The notes under the pieces: generated by a model
Databases searched by the model: none
Seen by the model: the letters and a program-made list of their open reading frames with translations, nothing else
What the model was told of the DNA's origin: nothing
Made by a program: the position numbers and the translations under genes
DNA from: Cytophagales bacterium
GTDB lineage: Bacteria > Bacteroidota > Bacteroidia > Cytophagales > Cyclobacteriaceae
DNA length: 64,000 nucleotides
Direction: 5' to 3'
Assembly (NCBI GenBank): GCA_022360015.1
Contig: JAKSDQ010000153.1
Coordinates: 163,824-227,823, forward strand
In this document: piece by piece, positions 16,978 through 27,242 of the stretch
Layout: each line of letters opens with the position of its first letter
How positions within the stretch are numbered: the first letter of the stretch is position 1

Positions 16978-18841
16978 TAATGCCTTCTTGTTTCACCTCC
17001 TCCTGTTCAATCAACTCGTTTTCATGCGGTAAATTGGACTCAGGAGTCTGGGAATAGGGAACAGTCTGAGGTATAAAGTCCTCTTTAGCTCCCGGTTTGC
17101 TATAGTCATATGGCCATCGGTAAACTGTAGGAATTTCACCAGGCCAGTTACCATGACCAGGAAATCTGGGTGTTGTCCACTCCAGCGTATTTGATCGCCA
17201 GGGATTTTCAGATGCCAGTCTGCCCCTGAAAATGCTGTATATAAAATTGAATACAAAAATAAACTGCGCTCCAAAGGTGATGATGGCGGCCGCACTCACA
17301 AACATATTTAAATCTGTGAATGATGAAAAGGCGTCAAAATTCGTAAACGTGTAATATCTTCTTGGGAATCCTGCAATACCAATGTAATGCATCGGGAAAA
17401 ATACCAGGTAAACGCCTATAAAGGTTAGCCAAAAATGAACATAACCCAGTTTATCATCCATCATGCGCCCGAACATCTTGGGAAACCAGTGATAGATACC
17501 GGCCACCATACCAAAGAAGGAGGCACTTCCCATCACAATGTGAAAGTGTGCTACTACAAAGTAAGTGTCATGCAATTGAATATCAATGGCGGAGTTTCCT
17601 AAGAAAATACCGGTCAAACCTCCTGAAATGAAAAGCGAAACCAACCCTATTGAAAACAACATAGCCGGTGTAAATACAATATTACCTCTCCAAAGGGTCG
17701 TCAGGTAATTAAACACTTTTACCGCAGAAGGTACCGCAATAATTAATGTCAGGAACATGAAAATAGATCCTAAAAACGGATTCATACCGGTCACAAACAT
17801 GTGGTGCGCCCATACCACGAAGGACAGTATGGTAATACCCAACAATGAGCCTACCATAGCACGGTAACCGAAAATCGGTTTCCTGGAGTTGGTAGATATG
17901 ATCTCAGAAGTAATGCCTAACGATGGCAAAATCACAATATACACTTCAGGGTGCCCTAAAAACCAGAACAGGTGTTGAAACAACAGCGCACTTCCCCCTG
18001 TATTTGGCAACGCCTCCCCGGCAATGTATATGTCTGAAAGGTAAAAGCTCGTACCGAAGCTCCGGTCAAAAATCAATAACAGTGCTGCAGAAAACAACAC
18101 CGGGAATGAGAGTAATCCGATGACAGCCGTCAGGAAAAACGCCCATATCGTCAAGGGCAATCTTGAAAAGGACATGCCTTTGGTTCTGAGATTGATTACG
18201 GTGGTAATGTAGTTAATACCCCCCAACAGGGAAGATATAATAAACAAAGCCATGGCAATCAACCAAAGTGTCATACCCCCCTTAGAACCTTGCACTGCAT
18301 CAGGCAATGCACTTAACGGCGGATAAATCACCCAACCGCCGGATGCAGGGCCGGTAGAAAGAAACAAAGAGGCAAACATAACCACACTGGAAAGAAAGAA
18401 GAACCAGTATGACAACATATTCATAAAACCGGAAGCCATGTCACGGGCACCTATCTGAAGCGGAATCAAAAAGTTGCTGAAAGTACCACTTAACCCGGCT
18501 GTAAGTACGAAAAATACCATAATCGTACCATGCATGGTCACCAGTGCAAGGTAGAACTCGGGATCGATTTTTCCTTCGGCGGTAATCCATTCGCCGAGCA
18601 TTGGTTTAAGCCATTCCAGGTTCATGTTAGGGAAACCCAGTTGAAGCCGGAAAAGGATAGACATTCCACCACCGATTATAGCCCAGAACATCCCTGTAAA
18701 AAGGAATTGCTTTCCTATGACCTTATGGTCCAGGGAGAAGATATAGTTCGTGAAAAAGTTACCTTCTTCGTGGTGATCATCATGATGCTCATCTTCATGC
18801 GCATGTTTTGTGTCTTCGATAGTTCTTATCGTTTCTGCCAT
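16949..18841 (-). CDS. ctaD: cytochrome c oxidase subunit I
   Basis: The 630-residue catalytic subunit that reduces O2 and pumps protons. All cofactor ligands are visible: His104 (low-spin heme a), His297 and Tyr301 in GHPEVY (CuB and the cross-linked Tyr), His346/His347 (CuB), His432 (heme a3) and His434 (heme a) in AHFHIVMGSA. Twelve or more membrane helices are present. GHPEVY with its Tyr marks an A-type oxidase. An odd point is the N-terminus, where residues 13-27 are almost all His, Asp and Glu (HAHEDEHHDDHHEE), a possible metal-binding tail. It follows ctaC by 56 bases. Confidence 0.96.
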   Translation of the reverse strand: MAETIRTIEDTKHAHEDEHHDDHHEEGNFFTNYIFSLDHKVIGKQFLFTGMFWAIIGGGMSILFRLQLGFPNMNLEWLKPMLGEWITAEGKIDPEFYLALVTMHGTIMVFFVLTAGLSGTFSNFLIPLQIGARDMASGFMNMLSYWFFFLSSVVMFASLFLSTGPASGGWVIYPPLSALPDAVQGSKGGMTLWLIAMALFIISSLLGGINYITTVINLRTKGMSFSRLPLTIWAFFLTAVIGLLSFPVLFSAALLLIFDRSFGTSFYLSDIYIAGEALPNTGGSALLFQHLFWFLGHPEVYIVILPSLGITSEIISTNSRKPIFGYRAMVGSLLGITILSFVVWAHHMFVTGMNPFLGSIFMFLTLIIAVPSAVKVFNYLTTLWRGNIVFTPAMLFSIGLVSLFISGGLTGIFLGNSAIDIQLHDTYFVVAHFHIVMGSASFFGMVAGIYHWFPKMFGRMMDDKLGYVHFWLTFIGVYLVFFPMHYIGIAGFPRRYYTFTNFDAFSSFTDLNMFVSAAAIITFGAQFIFVFNFIYSIFRGRLASENPWRSNTLEWTTPRFPGHGNWPGEIPTVYRWPYDYSKPGAKEDFIPQTVPYSQTPESNLPHENELIEQEEVKQEGIIVDEASEER

Positions 18842-18897
18842 GGATCTTATATTTTAGAAACTTACAGCCTACTAATGGCCTGGTTTTGATTTACTAT

Positions 18898-19998
18898 TTA
18901 ATTGTTTGCACTATTTTCAATTCCAGCAGAAATGGCTGCCAATTCCTTTAAATTAGCGGGTACTTTAGACAGGTAATCCTCATTCATTGAGAGCCAGGAT
19001 TTCTGCTCCGCATACCATTTCTCGTACTCGACCTCTTCCACAACCTCAATCAACAATCTCATGGAAAAGTGCCCCCTGCCACAGATTTCTGCGCAGGCCA
19101 ATTCATAATTAAAATTCTTCCATTTTGGCTCACCGGTATCGGGATCGATTTCCTGCCAGAACGGATTGCCACTATTTTTCAGATCTTCCCGCATTTTGGC
19201 CGTGGTTGTATTCGGTACGAACCAAAATCTCGTAGGCATACCTGGTACCGCATCCATTTTCAATCTGAAATGCGGTGCATAAACGCTGTGCAAAACATCT
19301 TTTGCCCTGATCTTAAATTCAACAGGTTTATTTACCGGTAAGAATATTTTTCTTGGAATAAAATCATCAAAGGAGGATTTATCACTAAAATCAATTCCCA
19401 GACTATTTACCTCATCGATCATCCGGAAATCAAAGGAGCCCAGTTGCTTATCCTTTCCAGGATACCTGGCTGTCCATTGAAATTGTTGCCCTACAATCTC
19501 AACAACCTCCGCACCTTCAGGTGCCTTGTCAGTAATATCTGTCCAGGCCTTCCAACCACTGAAAACCAATCCGGTTAAAACGATGGCCGGAATAACCGTC
19601 CAGTAAATCTCCAGTTTGTTGTTTTCAGGATAGTAAAGGGCTTTGGCGTTTTTCTTGTATTGATATCTGTAAGAAAACCAAAACAGGAGGATATGTGTAA
19701 GGATAAACACGATACCCGTCACTATGGTCGAAATCCAGAATAAATTATCTGTGACTATCCCATGATCGGAAGCGACTGGTAATTTGTACTCATTTTGCCT
19801 GACAATAGAATACCAAAAGAATAATGCCCCGGCTGCAATGAGAAATACCATCATTAAAACCGCATTCACCTTGTTGCTGGTCGATGCCCTTCTCTGCCCT
19901 TCTGTCTTCATTACATCGGTTAGCGCGTTGATCCTGAAGAGCAACAGCAATAAAACCACTAGTAATAAAAGTCCTGCAATTATCGCAAATGTTAACAT
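18898..19998 (-). CDS. ctaC: cytochrome c oxidase subunit II with extended membrane region
   Basis: A 366-residue CuA subunit. The CuA ligands are all present: His237 in HSVYAPHF, and Cys302, Glu304, Cys306, His310 and Met313 in CAEICGRGHFSM. Instead of the usual two helices there are four hydrophobic segments (about 3-21, 46-66, 88-110, 131-150), so the N-terminus carries an extra pair of membrane passes. No fused cytochrome c domain is present, so electrons should come from the separate ActE/ActA hemes of the complex encoded just upstream. It lies 36 bases downstream of actF. Confidence 0.94.
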   Translation of the reverse strand: MLTFAIIAGLLLLVVLLLLLFRINALTDVMKTEGQRRASTSNKVNAVLMMVFLIAAGALFFWYSIVRQNEYKLPVASDHGIVTDNLFWISTIVTGIVFILTHILLFWFSYRYQYKKNAKALYYPENNKLEIYWTVIPAIVLTGLVFSGWKAWTDITDKAPEGAEVVEIVGQQFQWTARYPGKDKQLGSFDFRMIDEVNSLGIDFSDKSSFDDFIPRKIFLPVNKPVEFKIRAKDVLHSVYAPHFRLKMDAVPGMPTRFWFVPNTTTAKMREDLKNSGNPFWQEIDPDTGEPKWKNFNYELACAEICGRGHFSMRLLIEVVEEVEYEKWYAEQKSWLSMNEDYLSKVPANLKELAAISAGIENSANN

Positions 19999-20033
19999 AT
20001 CTCCTTAATTTATCAAATTTGTTTTTTTAACAG

Positions 20034-21347
20034 CTATATATGATGATGCATACTTTCTTCCATCATTGGATGATTTCTGGCAACCAGCGGTGTTTTTGCC
20101 AATTGGGTGAACAAGACATAGGTAAAAGCGCTGGCAAAAACCAGAAGCATTCCCAGCTCAAGAAAGCCGAACCCACCGTTCTCTTTCATAACCCCTGGTG
20201 TAACCATCAGGTAAAAATCAAGCCAATGACCGAAAATGATAATAATGCAAACCAATTTCAGAAATATCGCATGGCGCTTTGCATCTCTCGTCATTAATAA
20301 CAAAAAGGGCAGGACGAAGTTTAGTATTAAATTCACATAAAATATCGGCTTGTAATGGTCACTGGTAAGCCTTTCTACAAAGTATACAGACTCTTCGGGA
20401 ATATTGGCATAATAGATCAACAAAAACTGTGAAAACCAGATATAGGTCCAGAAAATGCTGAAAGCCCAAATAAATTTGCCCATATCATGTAAATGATTGG
20501 AATTGACCATTTTAAGGTATCCGCGGTCTTTCAAAAACAAGATAAGCAAGGTGATTGAAGCCAATCCGGCAACCCACCAACTGGCAAATACATACCAACC
20601 AAACATTGTACTGAACCAGTGTGTATCAATAGACATTACCCAATCCCAGGCTGCCATAGAGGAAGAAACTGCAAAGATGACAATAAAAATAGCAGATAGT
20701 TTCACCATTTTTCTCCAGTACTGATCACCCCCGTGAATATCTTCCAGCAGGGACTGTTTTCTTATGGCCAGAAACATTAAAAACCACACCGCAAAAAACA
20801 CAATCATTCTTCCCAGGAAAAATGGCAGGCTCAGGTACCAGGTTTTTCCCGCGATGATAGGATCATAATCAGGGTTAGGTGAGCCATCTTCCAGGAACTC
20901 GTTATAGAGATAGTCATGGGTCCAGTGGAAAATATCATGTCCTGCCCAAAAGAACAGTATTAACATCAACCCTCCTGCAACCGGTAGCCAATAGCCATAA
21001 GGTTCGGCGACCCTTTTAATCGAGGCCGACCAACCTGCCTGCGCCACATATTGAATGGCTACAAAGAAAACACCAATTAACGCCAGACCGGCAAAAAATA
21101 CGTTGTTGATCCATAAATTGGCTTTCACACGTGTTAACCAAACGGCACCATGTCCACCATGATCTCCACCGGCTTCTGCATGACCTGCGGCCTCGACTGC
21201 ATGTTCGGCAGCATGTTCCTCTCCGTGGTGTCCTCCGGTATTGATCAGGATGATGCCCAGGACAACGGCAACGATCCCAACGATAAGAAAGATGATTGTT
21301 TTCTTTTTAAGATCTCCGGTAAATTCAAATTTTTCGTCTGTCATCAT
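20034..21347 (-). CDS. actF: alternative complex III subunit ActF
   Basis: A 437-residue polytopic membrane protein related to ActC/NrfD; in alternative complex III it is one of two large quinol-side membrane subunits. The reading frame extends to a TTG at 21377, but the ATG at 21347 (MMTDEKFEF) is preferred. About ten helices are seen. Between helices 1 and 2 lies a His/Glu/Ala-rich stretch (about 39-67, GGHHGEEHAAEHAVEAAGHAE...). Family blocks include FFLGRMIVFFAVWFLMF and YVFASWWVAGLASI. It is the last act gene before the oxidase subunits, matching the known ACIII-oxidase supercomplex gene order in Flavobacterium-type loci. Confidence 0.9.
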   Translation of the reverse strand: MMTDEKFEFTGDLKKKTIIFLIVGIVAVVLGIILINTGGHHGEEHAAEHAVEAAGHAEAGGDHGGHGAVWLTRVKANLWINNVFFAGLALIGVFFVAIQYVAQAGWSASIKRVAEPYGYWLPVAGGLMLILFFWAGHDIFHWTHDYLYNEFLEDGSPNPDYDPIIAGKTWYLSLPFFLGRMIVFFAVWFLMFLAIRKQSLLEDIHGGDQYWRKMVKLSAIFIVIFAVSSSMAAWDWVMSIDTHWFSTMFGWYVFASWWVAGLASITLLILFLKDRGYLKMVNSNHLHDMGKFIWAFSIFWTYIWFSQFLLIYYANIPEESVYFVERLTSDHYKPIFYVNLILNFVLPFLLLMTRDAKRHAIFLKLVCIIIIFGHWLDFYLMVTPGVMKENGGFGFLELGMLLVFASAFTYVLFTQLAKTPLVARNHPMMEESMHHHI

Positions 21348-21394
21348 GTTTATTTTTGACGGCCTGAAAGGCCCCAAGTGAAATCTCTTAAAAG

Positions 21395-22042
21395 TTACTG
21401 ATTTTGCAGTTGCTGAACATATCTTACTACCTTCCAGCGTTCTTCAATACTCAATTGCGATCCATGCGCTCCCATCCGTCTTATACCATGTGTAATAACA
21501 TGAAATATATGTCCTTCACTGTAATCCTTTACCGGCCTGGATGAATACGATGGCACACCCTGATATACCTTCCCAACTTTACCGTCCCCTTTTCCGTTGG
21601 CTCCATGGCATGGACCACAAAATTTAGTGTATAAAACCTGGCCTTCCCCGATGATAGCCTGGGTGGAGTCCAGTGGATTTTTCAAATTAGCCGCAGCCCA
21701 GGCAATGCTGTCTTTAGGAATACGATAGGGCAGGTAACCTTTCTCACTTCTTCTCACTGTATTGGGAACAGGCTCTCTCATATTCATACTGTCCGGGTTG
21801 ATAGGGTTAGAGCTGAAATACTCTCCCTGTCCGTCATCGAGAGAACTGACCCAGTTACCTGCATCCACGTCTTTAATTTGCTTCAGCGGTTCATAGGGAA
21901 CTGCATGGTACATATTTGGGGCGTATTCCTTTCCGGGGTCATCAACACCGGCACCGCAGGATGTTAACAGGGCTACTCCCACAAAACCTATATAAAACCG
22001 CAACTTACTATATATAAACATGCTTGTTATTTTTAAGCTCAT
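21395..22042 (-). CDS. actE: alternative complex III monoheme cytochrome c lipoprotein ActE
   Basis: A 215-residue lipoprotein cytochrome c: lipobox LLTSC with Cys29, a linker, then a class I heme domain with CGPCH (Cys142, Cys145, His146) and a Met-bearing region (RRMGAHGS) as likely sixth ligand. In alternative complex III it is the electron exit towards the oxidase. The ORF starts directly after the actD stop; a second Met at residue 8 is an alternative start. Intact motifs and gene order make the call firm. Confidence 0.93.
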   Translation of the reverse strand: MSLKITSMFIYSKLRFYIGFVGVALLTSCGAGVDDPGKEYAPNMYHAVPYEPLKQIKDVDAGNWVSSLDDGQGEYFSSNPINPDSMNMREPVPNTVRRSEKGYLPYRIPKDSIAWAAANLKNPLDSTQAIIGEGQVLYTKFCGPCHGANGKGDGKVGKVYQGVPSYSSRPVKDYSEGHIFHVITHGIRRMGAHGSQLSIEERWKVVRYVQQLQNQ

Positions 22043-22570
22043 TCAATCAAAATTCCTGGTATTCACCTCCGAGGCACCTGACTGATTCAGGATTGATGAA
22101 ATTTCTTCCCGGGATAGGTAGTTATTGGCCAGATCGATGGCCATTACGTGTTTATCATCTGTGCTTCTTATGTCAAAAATCTTAGGCTTTCCATAAGGTT
22201 TCAGATTGCTGACTACAAAAAAAGTCCCAACCATACCAAAGGCTGACAATAGCACTGTCATTTCAAAAGTAACCGGGATAAAAGTGGGTAAGGGGGTGTA
22301 ATTCTTTCCCCCGATGTTCATAGGCCAGTCAATTCCCATCATGTAAAACATCATGGTAAGGGCCAGGGTGGTACCGGTTAAGCCGAATAGAAAAGCGGCA
22401 ATCGGTAATCTCGATCTTCTGTAACCCAAAACGTCTTCCAGTCCATGGATGGGATAAGGCGTAAACACTTCATGAATTTTGATGCCACTTTGCCTAACCT
22501 GTTTTATGGCATTTACGAGGGTATTCTCGTCCTCGTAAATGCCAACCAAATAGTTTTTTCCGGTTTCCAT
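22043..22570 (-). CDS. actD: alternative complex III subunit ActD (DUF3341)
   Basis: A 175-residue protein with an N-terminal soluble domain (YLVGIYEDENTLVNAIKQVRQ..., VFTPYPIHGLEDVLGYRRSRLP, about 6-57) and two membrane helices (about 60-82 and 101-124). This is the DUF3341 pattern of ActD. It has no cofactor ligands; the family member anchors and stabilises the complex on the cytoplasmic side. It lies 18 bases after actC and abuts actE. Confidence 0.93.
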   Translation of the reverse strand: METGKNYLVGIYEDENTLVNAIKQVRQSGIKIHEVFTPYPIHGLEDVLGYRRSRLPIAAFLFGLTGTTLALTMMFYMMGIDWPMNIGGKNYTPLPTFIPVTFEMTVLLSAFGMVGTFFVVSNLKPYGKPKIFDIRSTDDKHVMAIDLANNYLSREEISSILNQSGASEVNTRNFD

Positions 22571-22588
22571 TTGTTTGTTTTCTAAATC

Positions 22589-23986
22589 TTAAATTTCTTG
22601 CTTTTCTCTTATTTCTTCCTTTTTCTCTATTTTGAGAGCATCTGATTTTAATATAGATTTCACCTCCGCCATGTTTATCACCGGGAAGAACTTTGCAAAC
22701 AGAAAAAAAGCCGTAAAGAATAGTCCAAATGTGAACGTGTATACGCCAATATCATAAAATGTGGGGGTAAACATAGCCCAACTGGACGGAATAAAATCTC
22801 TATGTAACGAAGTGACTATGATAACAAACCTTTCAAACCACATGCCGATATTTACCACGATTGAAAGAATAAAGGTAGCGGCCAGGTTGGTTCTGATCTT
22901 TTTGATCCAGAATAGCTGAGGTGAGATTACATTACATGTCATCATTGACCAGTATGCCCACCAGTAAGGGCCTGTCATACGATTGATGAAAGCATATTCT
23001 TCATACGTTACGCCGGAGTAAAAAGCAATGACAAACTCAGTAATATAGGCTATACCCACAATAGAGCCAGTGACCATGATGATAATATTCATGAGCTCTA
23101 TATGGTTAATCGTAATATAATGTTCCAGCTTATAAACCTTTCTGGTTACCAAAAGTAATGTTTGTACCATGGCAAAACCAGAGAATATCGCTCCTGCCAC
23201 AAAGTAGGGCGGGAATATGGTTGTATGCCAGCCTGGAATCACTGAAGTGGCAAAATCAAAAGAAACGATGGTATGAACCGACAGTACCAGCGGCGTAGCC
23301 AATCCTGCAAGGATCAGCGCCACAGACTCATATCTCATCCAGGTTTTGGCTGCACCGTCCCAGCCAAAGCTAAGGGCTCCGTAAATAGCCTTTGATATTT
23401 TATTTTTTGCACGGTCCCTGATGGTGGCAAAATCGGGGATCAGACCAATATACCAGAATACGAGGGATACTGAAAAGTAAGTACTGATGGCAAATACATC
23501 CCACAACAATGGGGAGTTAAAATTCACCCACAACGATCCGAAAGTATTCGGAAGCGGAAGAGCCCAATAAAAGCCTACCCATAATCTTCCCATGTGTACC
23601 AAGGGGAATTGTGCGGCACAAATTACAGCAAATATCGTCATGGCCTCTGCCGCGCGGTTGATAGACATTCGCCATTTCTGTCTGAATAGTAACAAGATAG
23701 CAGATATCAAGGTGCCGGCGTGACCAATACCTACCCACCAGACGAAATTTGTAATATCCCATGCCCAGCCAACGGTCTTATTCAGCCCCCACTTACCAAT
23801 GCCTTCCCATAAGGTAACCAATAAGGCATACGTTCCTACAGCGAGTAGGCCGAGGGAGATGGCTACGGCTGTTAACCACAATTGTGTAGGTTTTCCTTCT
23901 ACCTGACGGCAAATATCTTCAGTAACATCATGGGCTGTTTTCCCACCGGTTATCAAAGGTTTACGAACTGATGCAGTTACGCTCAT
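22589..23986 (-). CDS. actC: alternative complex III quinol-binding subunit ActC (NrfD-like)
   Basis: A 465-residue NrfD/PsrC-family membrane protein with about ten helices. Typical blocks are [17 protein letters not shown] (about 85-101), [56 protein letters not shown] and [17 protein letters not shown]. It forms the quinol oxidation site with the Fe-S subunit ActB encoded upstream and probably contributes proton channels. It follows actB by 33 bases within one operon. Confidence 0.94.
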   Translation of the reverse strand: MSVTASVRKPLITGGKTAHDVTEDICRQVEGKPTQLWLTAVAISLGLLAVGTYALLVTLWEGIGKWGLNKTVGWAWDITNFVWWVGIGHAGTLISAILLLFRQKWRMSINRAAEAMTIFAVICAAQFPLVHMGRLWVGFYWALPLPNTFGSLWVNFNSPLLWDVFAISTYFSVSLVFWYIGLIPDFATIRDRAKNKISKAIYGALSFGWDGAAKTWMRYESVALILAGLATPLVLSVHTIVSFDFATSVIPGWHTTIFPPYFVAGAIFSGFAMVQTLLLVTRKVYKLEHYITINHIELMNIIIMVTGSIVGIAYITEFVIAFYSGVTYEEYAFINRMTGPYWWAYWSMMTCNVISPQLFWIKKIRTNLAATFILSIVVNIGMWFERFVIIVTSLHRDFIPSSWAMFTPTFYDIGVYTFTFGLFFTAFFLFAKFFPVINMAEVKSILKSDALKIEKKEEIREKQEI

Positions 23987-24019
23987 ATAATTCTTAGTTT
24001 GTACTTGTATTACTTTTTA

Positions 24020-27000
24020 TTAAGCTTCTTCTCCCTCCGAGCTCTTATTTCTGATTTTGGTCAAATAAAAGACATTAGGATTAACATTCAATTCTTCAAG
24101 CACGTGATAGGCCCTCGGTTCACCGACCTCTACATTTGTTTTATCTTTGGCTTTAATTTTTAGTGCTTTGGATATTTTACTGTTAGGATCATTCATATCT
24201 CCGAATATCATAGCATCCGCAGGGCAGGAGTTGGTACAGGCTGTGGTAATTTCACCATCAACAAGTCTTCTGTTTTCTTTTTTAGCTTTAAGTTTGCCAG
24301 CCTGAATTCTTTGAACACACAAAGAACATTTCTCCATCACCCCTCGCGACCTGACTGTCACATCAGGGTTAAGAACCATCTTGCCAAGATTGGAATTCAT
24401 AGAAGGATTGGCTTCCGCGAACTGATCATTGTCGTGGTATTTAAACCAATTAAACCTTCTCACCTTGTAGGGACAGTTGTTAGCACAATATCTTGTGCCT
24501 ATACAACGGTTATAAGTCATCTGGTTCAACCCCTCAGAGCTATGGGTTGTTGCGGCTACAGGGCACACGGTTTCACAGGGGGCGTTATTACAGTGCTGAC
24601 ACATCATGGGCTGGAATGTAACCTCCGGGTTATCAGAAGGCTCTTCTAATGACCGCAAAGTTTGTATCTTTCCAAGTCCCTCATCAGGCTCATTACTTGA
24701 GTAATACCTGTCAATACGGATCCAGTGCATTTCCCGCCTGTTCAACACTTCCTGCTTTCCTACAACCGGTATATTATTTTCAGCCTGACAAGCAACAATA
24801 CAGGCACTACATCCTGTACATGAATTCATATCGATGATCAGTCCCCAATGATGATTGTTATAATCATGCCCCTTCCATAACGTGATTTTCTGCGGTGCCT
24901 TGAATCCTTCACTTGTGGCAATTTTTGGATGGACCCTTCCGGCTGAGGGGTCTTTTTGATAGGCATCCAAAGTGGACTCTTGAATGATATGGCGCCCCAT
25001 GATGGTTTGATGGGTCTGGGTCCTCGCAATTTTGGTCTTTTCAGAGTCAATGGCTAAATCAACCCCCTCATGAACCGTATATTTTATCACACCTTTCGAA
25101 ACACTGGCTAAGGGATAAGCGTTCACGCCCACTTTATCTCCTACCTTACCGGCATGCGTCCTTCCATAACCCAGTGCTATTCCTATGGTTCTGGCTGCCT
25201 GACCCGGCTGGATCAAAACCGGAAGTTTAATCGTTTTGCCTTCCAGCGTAATGTTAACATAATTAGTATCTCCTTCAGCCGACATGACCACACCGAGGGA
25301 CTTGGCATCGGTTAATGACATGGTCGCATAGTTATCCCATGTGGATTTTGTAATTGGATCAGGCATTTCCTGGAGCCATGGATTATTGGCTTGTACACCA
25401 CCGTCTCCAAGTCCTACTTTTTGATACAAAACCAATTCAAACCCATTGTTATCGGCTTTATAATTTTTGTTAATCTCTAAAAACTGCGCACTTAAATCTT
25501 CAATGATGGCAAGGGGCTCATCAGTGGAATTCTCATCGTTACCCGTTGCTGTTTCTTGAGGCGTAACATGTTTGTAAACGCCATCATACAACACCTGATC
25601 CCAAAAAGTTTGAAAACCCAACTCGGAGTCATCTTTATCATAAAACTTGTTTTTCCAGCTATTTCGCAGGTAATCAAAATAACTTTCAGAATTACCGGAC
25701 CAGGTCAATAAGCTTTCCTGCATTTGCCTGGTATCAAATAAAGTTCTGATGACTGGCTGAGTGAGACTATAATATCCGGGTTTGGGCTCCGAATCATCCC
25801 ATGATTCCATGAAGTGGTTATCAGGGGCCACAATGTCACACAAAACGGCAGTTTCATTCATCCTGTCAGAAGTAGATACTTTTAATTTGACTTTCTCCAG
25901 GCCCGAAGCGATGTCGCTACCCTGAGGATGATTGTAAACCGGATTCGCGTTTATGAAAATAACCGCACCCACGCGCCCTCCTTGTAAGTCTTTGATGAAA
26001 TCAGCAAACTGCCCATCATTCCCTTGTCTGTAATTGACAGGGGTATTTATGTCGATAGTTTTTCCATAGTTTCCCAGAAGATCATTAATTCTTGCAACCA
26101 CTGTTTGCACAGACGGATCATTCGAACCACTAACTACAAGCGATTTACCTCGTTTTGACCAGAGTTCGTTACCTGCTTTTTCAATAAACCCGATATCTAC
26201 CTTTGAAATATTATACCCTGGTGCCCCGGCTTTTTTGGCAAGAAAATTATATAGCTGTGCTACCACCAACCCTTCCTGGGATGGTTTTACCTTAATACGG
26301 TGATCAGCATTGGCTCCGGTCAGGGATAAATTAGCTTCAAAATGATAATGGCGGGACATCGTCTTTTTGCCATCACCCAATTTTCTGTTTTGTATGTATT
26401 GATGGGTAAATTCGATAGGAGAAATCCATGTTCCTAAAAAATCAGCCGCAAAGCTGACAATAACATCTGCTTTGCCGAAATCAAAAGAAGGAAGTATTGG
26501 TTTTCCGAATAAGTTGTTATGTGCTAATTTTATTCCATCCGATGAATATGTATCATAAACGATATGCTGAACATTGGAAAATTTCTTTTGAAAATCTGCA
26601 ATAACAGTTTTTGTTGTCGGGCTTAAAATTGTATTACTGACAAGACAGATCTTGTCTCCCGAGGAGCTAATCGATCTCAACTTATCTATCATGTCCTTAT
26701 CAATTTCACTCCATGACGAGGGCTCCCCGCTTAAAAACGGCTTTTTGAGCCTGGCGTCATCATATAGGGATAAAACCGATGCTTCTACCTGTGCATCGAC
26801 ACACCCTTTGGTTACAGGCGAAAGGGTGTTACCCTCTATCTTAATGGGACGCCCTTCCCTCGTCTTCACAACTATACTGCAGTAATTACCTGAGTTCACA
26901 TAAGTGGACGCATAATAATTGGGTATTCCCGGGTCAATATCTACAGGTTTATTCAAATACGGAATGGCTTTTCGCACAGGTGCTTCACAAGCCGCCAATG

Positions 27001-27193
27001 AAGCGGCTGCTACGCCAAACCCCATTAATTTCAGAAAATCTCTTCTGCTGCTACCCTCATCCTCATCAAATCCACCTTTTTGAAGATTAACCGGTAAGTA
27101 TTCGGGGAATTCCTTCTTCGCATACTTTTCAAAGCTTTCATCCTGCGCAAGCTCCTCCAAACCTTTCCAATATGTTTTTTTAGATTCTTTCAT
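24020..27193 (-). CDS. actB: alternative complex III iron-sulfur subunit ActB
   Basis: A 1057-residue fusion of a molybdopterin-oxidoreductase-like domain (about 75-740) and a ferredoxin-like domain (about 780-1000). A Tat-like signal sits about 50 residues in: RRDFLKLMGFGVAAASLAAC (50-69). Cysteine groups CTGCSACIVAC, CQHCNNAPCETVCP, CIGTRYCANNCP and CSLCVQRI...CTNSCP bind three 4Fe-4S and one 3Fe-4S cluster in this family. The pterin domain of ActB is known to hold no molybdenum cofactor. Sits between actA and actC. Confidence 0.95.
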   Translation of the reverse strand: MKESKKTYWKGLEELAQDESFEKYAKKEFPEYLPVNLQKGGFDEDEGSSRRDFLKLMGFGVAAASLAACEAPVRKAIPYLNKPVDIDPGIPNYYASTYVNSGNYCSIVVKTREGRPIKIEGNTLSPVTKGCVDAQVEASVLSLYDDARLKKPFLSGEPSSWSEIDKDMIDKLRSISSSGDKICLVSNTILSPTTKTVIADFQKKFSNVQHIVYDTYSSDGIKLAHNNLFGKPILPSFDFGKADVIVSFAADFLGTWISPIEFTHQYIQNRKLGDGKKTMSRHYHFEANLSLTGANADHRIKVKPSQEGLVVAQLYNFLAKKAGAPGYNISKVDIGFIEKAGNELWSKRGKSLVVSGSNDPSVQTVVARINDLLGNYGKTIDINTPVNYRQGNDGQFADFIKDLQGGRVGAVIFINANPVYNHPQGSDIASGLEKVKLKVSTSDRMNETAVLCDIVAPDNHFMESWDDSEPKPGYYSLTQPVIRTLFDTRQMQESLLTWSGNSESYFDYLRNSWKNKFYDKDDSELGFQTFWDQVLYDGVYKHVTPQETATGNDENSTDEPLAIIEDLSAQFLEINKNYKADNNGFELVLYQKVGLGDGGVQANNPWLQEMPDPITKSTWDNYATMSLTDAKSLGVVMSAEGDTNYVNITLEGKTIKLPVLIQPGQAARTIGIALGYGRTHAGKVGDKVGVNAYPLASVSKGVIKYTVHEGVDLAIDSEKTKIARTQTHQTIMGRHIIQESTLDAYQKDPSAGRVHPKIATSEGFKAPQKITLWKGHDYNNHHWGLIIDMNSCTGCSACIVACQAENNIPVVGKQEVLNRREMHWIRIDRYYSSNEPDEGLGKIQTLRSLEEPSDNPEVTFQPMMCQHCNNAPCETVCPVAATTHSSEGLNQMTYNRCIGTRYCANNCPYKVRRFNWFKYHDNDQFAEANPSMNSNLGKMVLNPDVTVRSRGVMEKCSLCVQRIQAGKLKAKKENRRLVDGEITTACTNSCPADAMIFGDMNDPNSKISKALKIKAKDKTNVEVGEPRAYHVLEELNVNPNVFYLTKIRNKSSEGEEA

Positions 27194-27242
27194 ATGATCT
27201 ATATATGGAAGTCGAGTCCGACTGTAAAATTTCGAAAATTAT

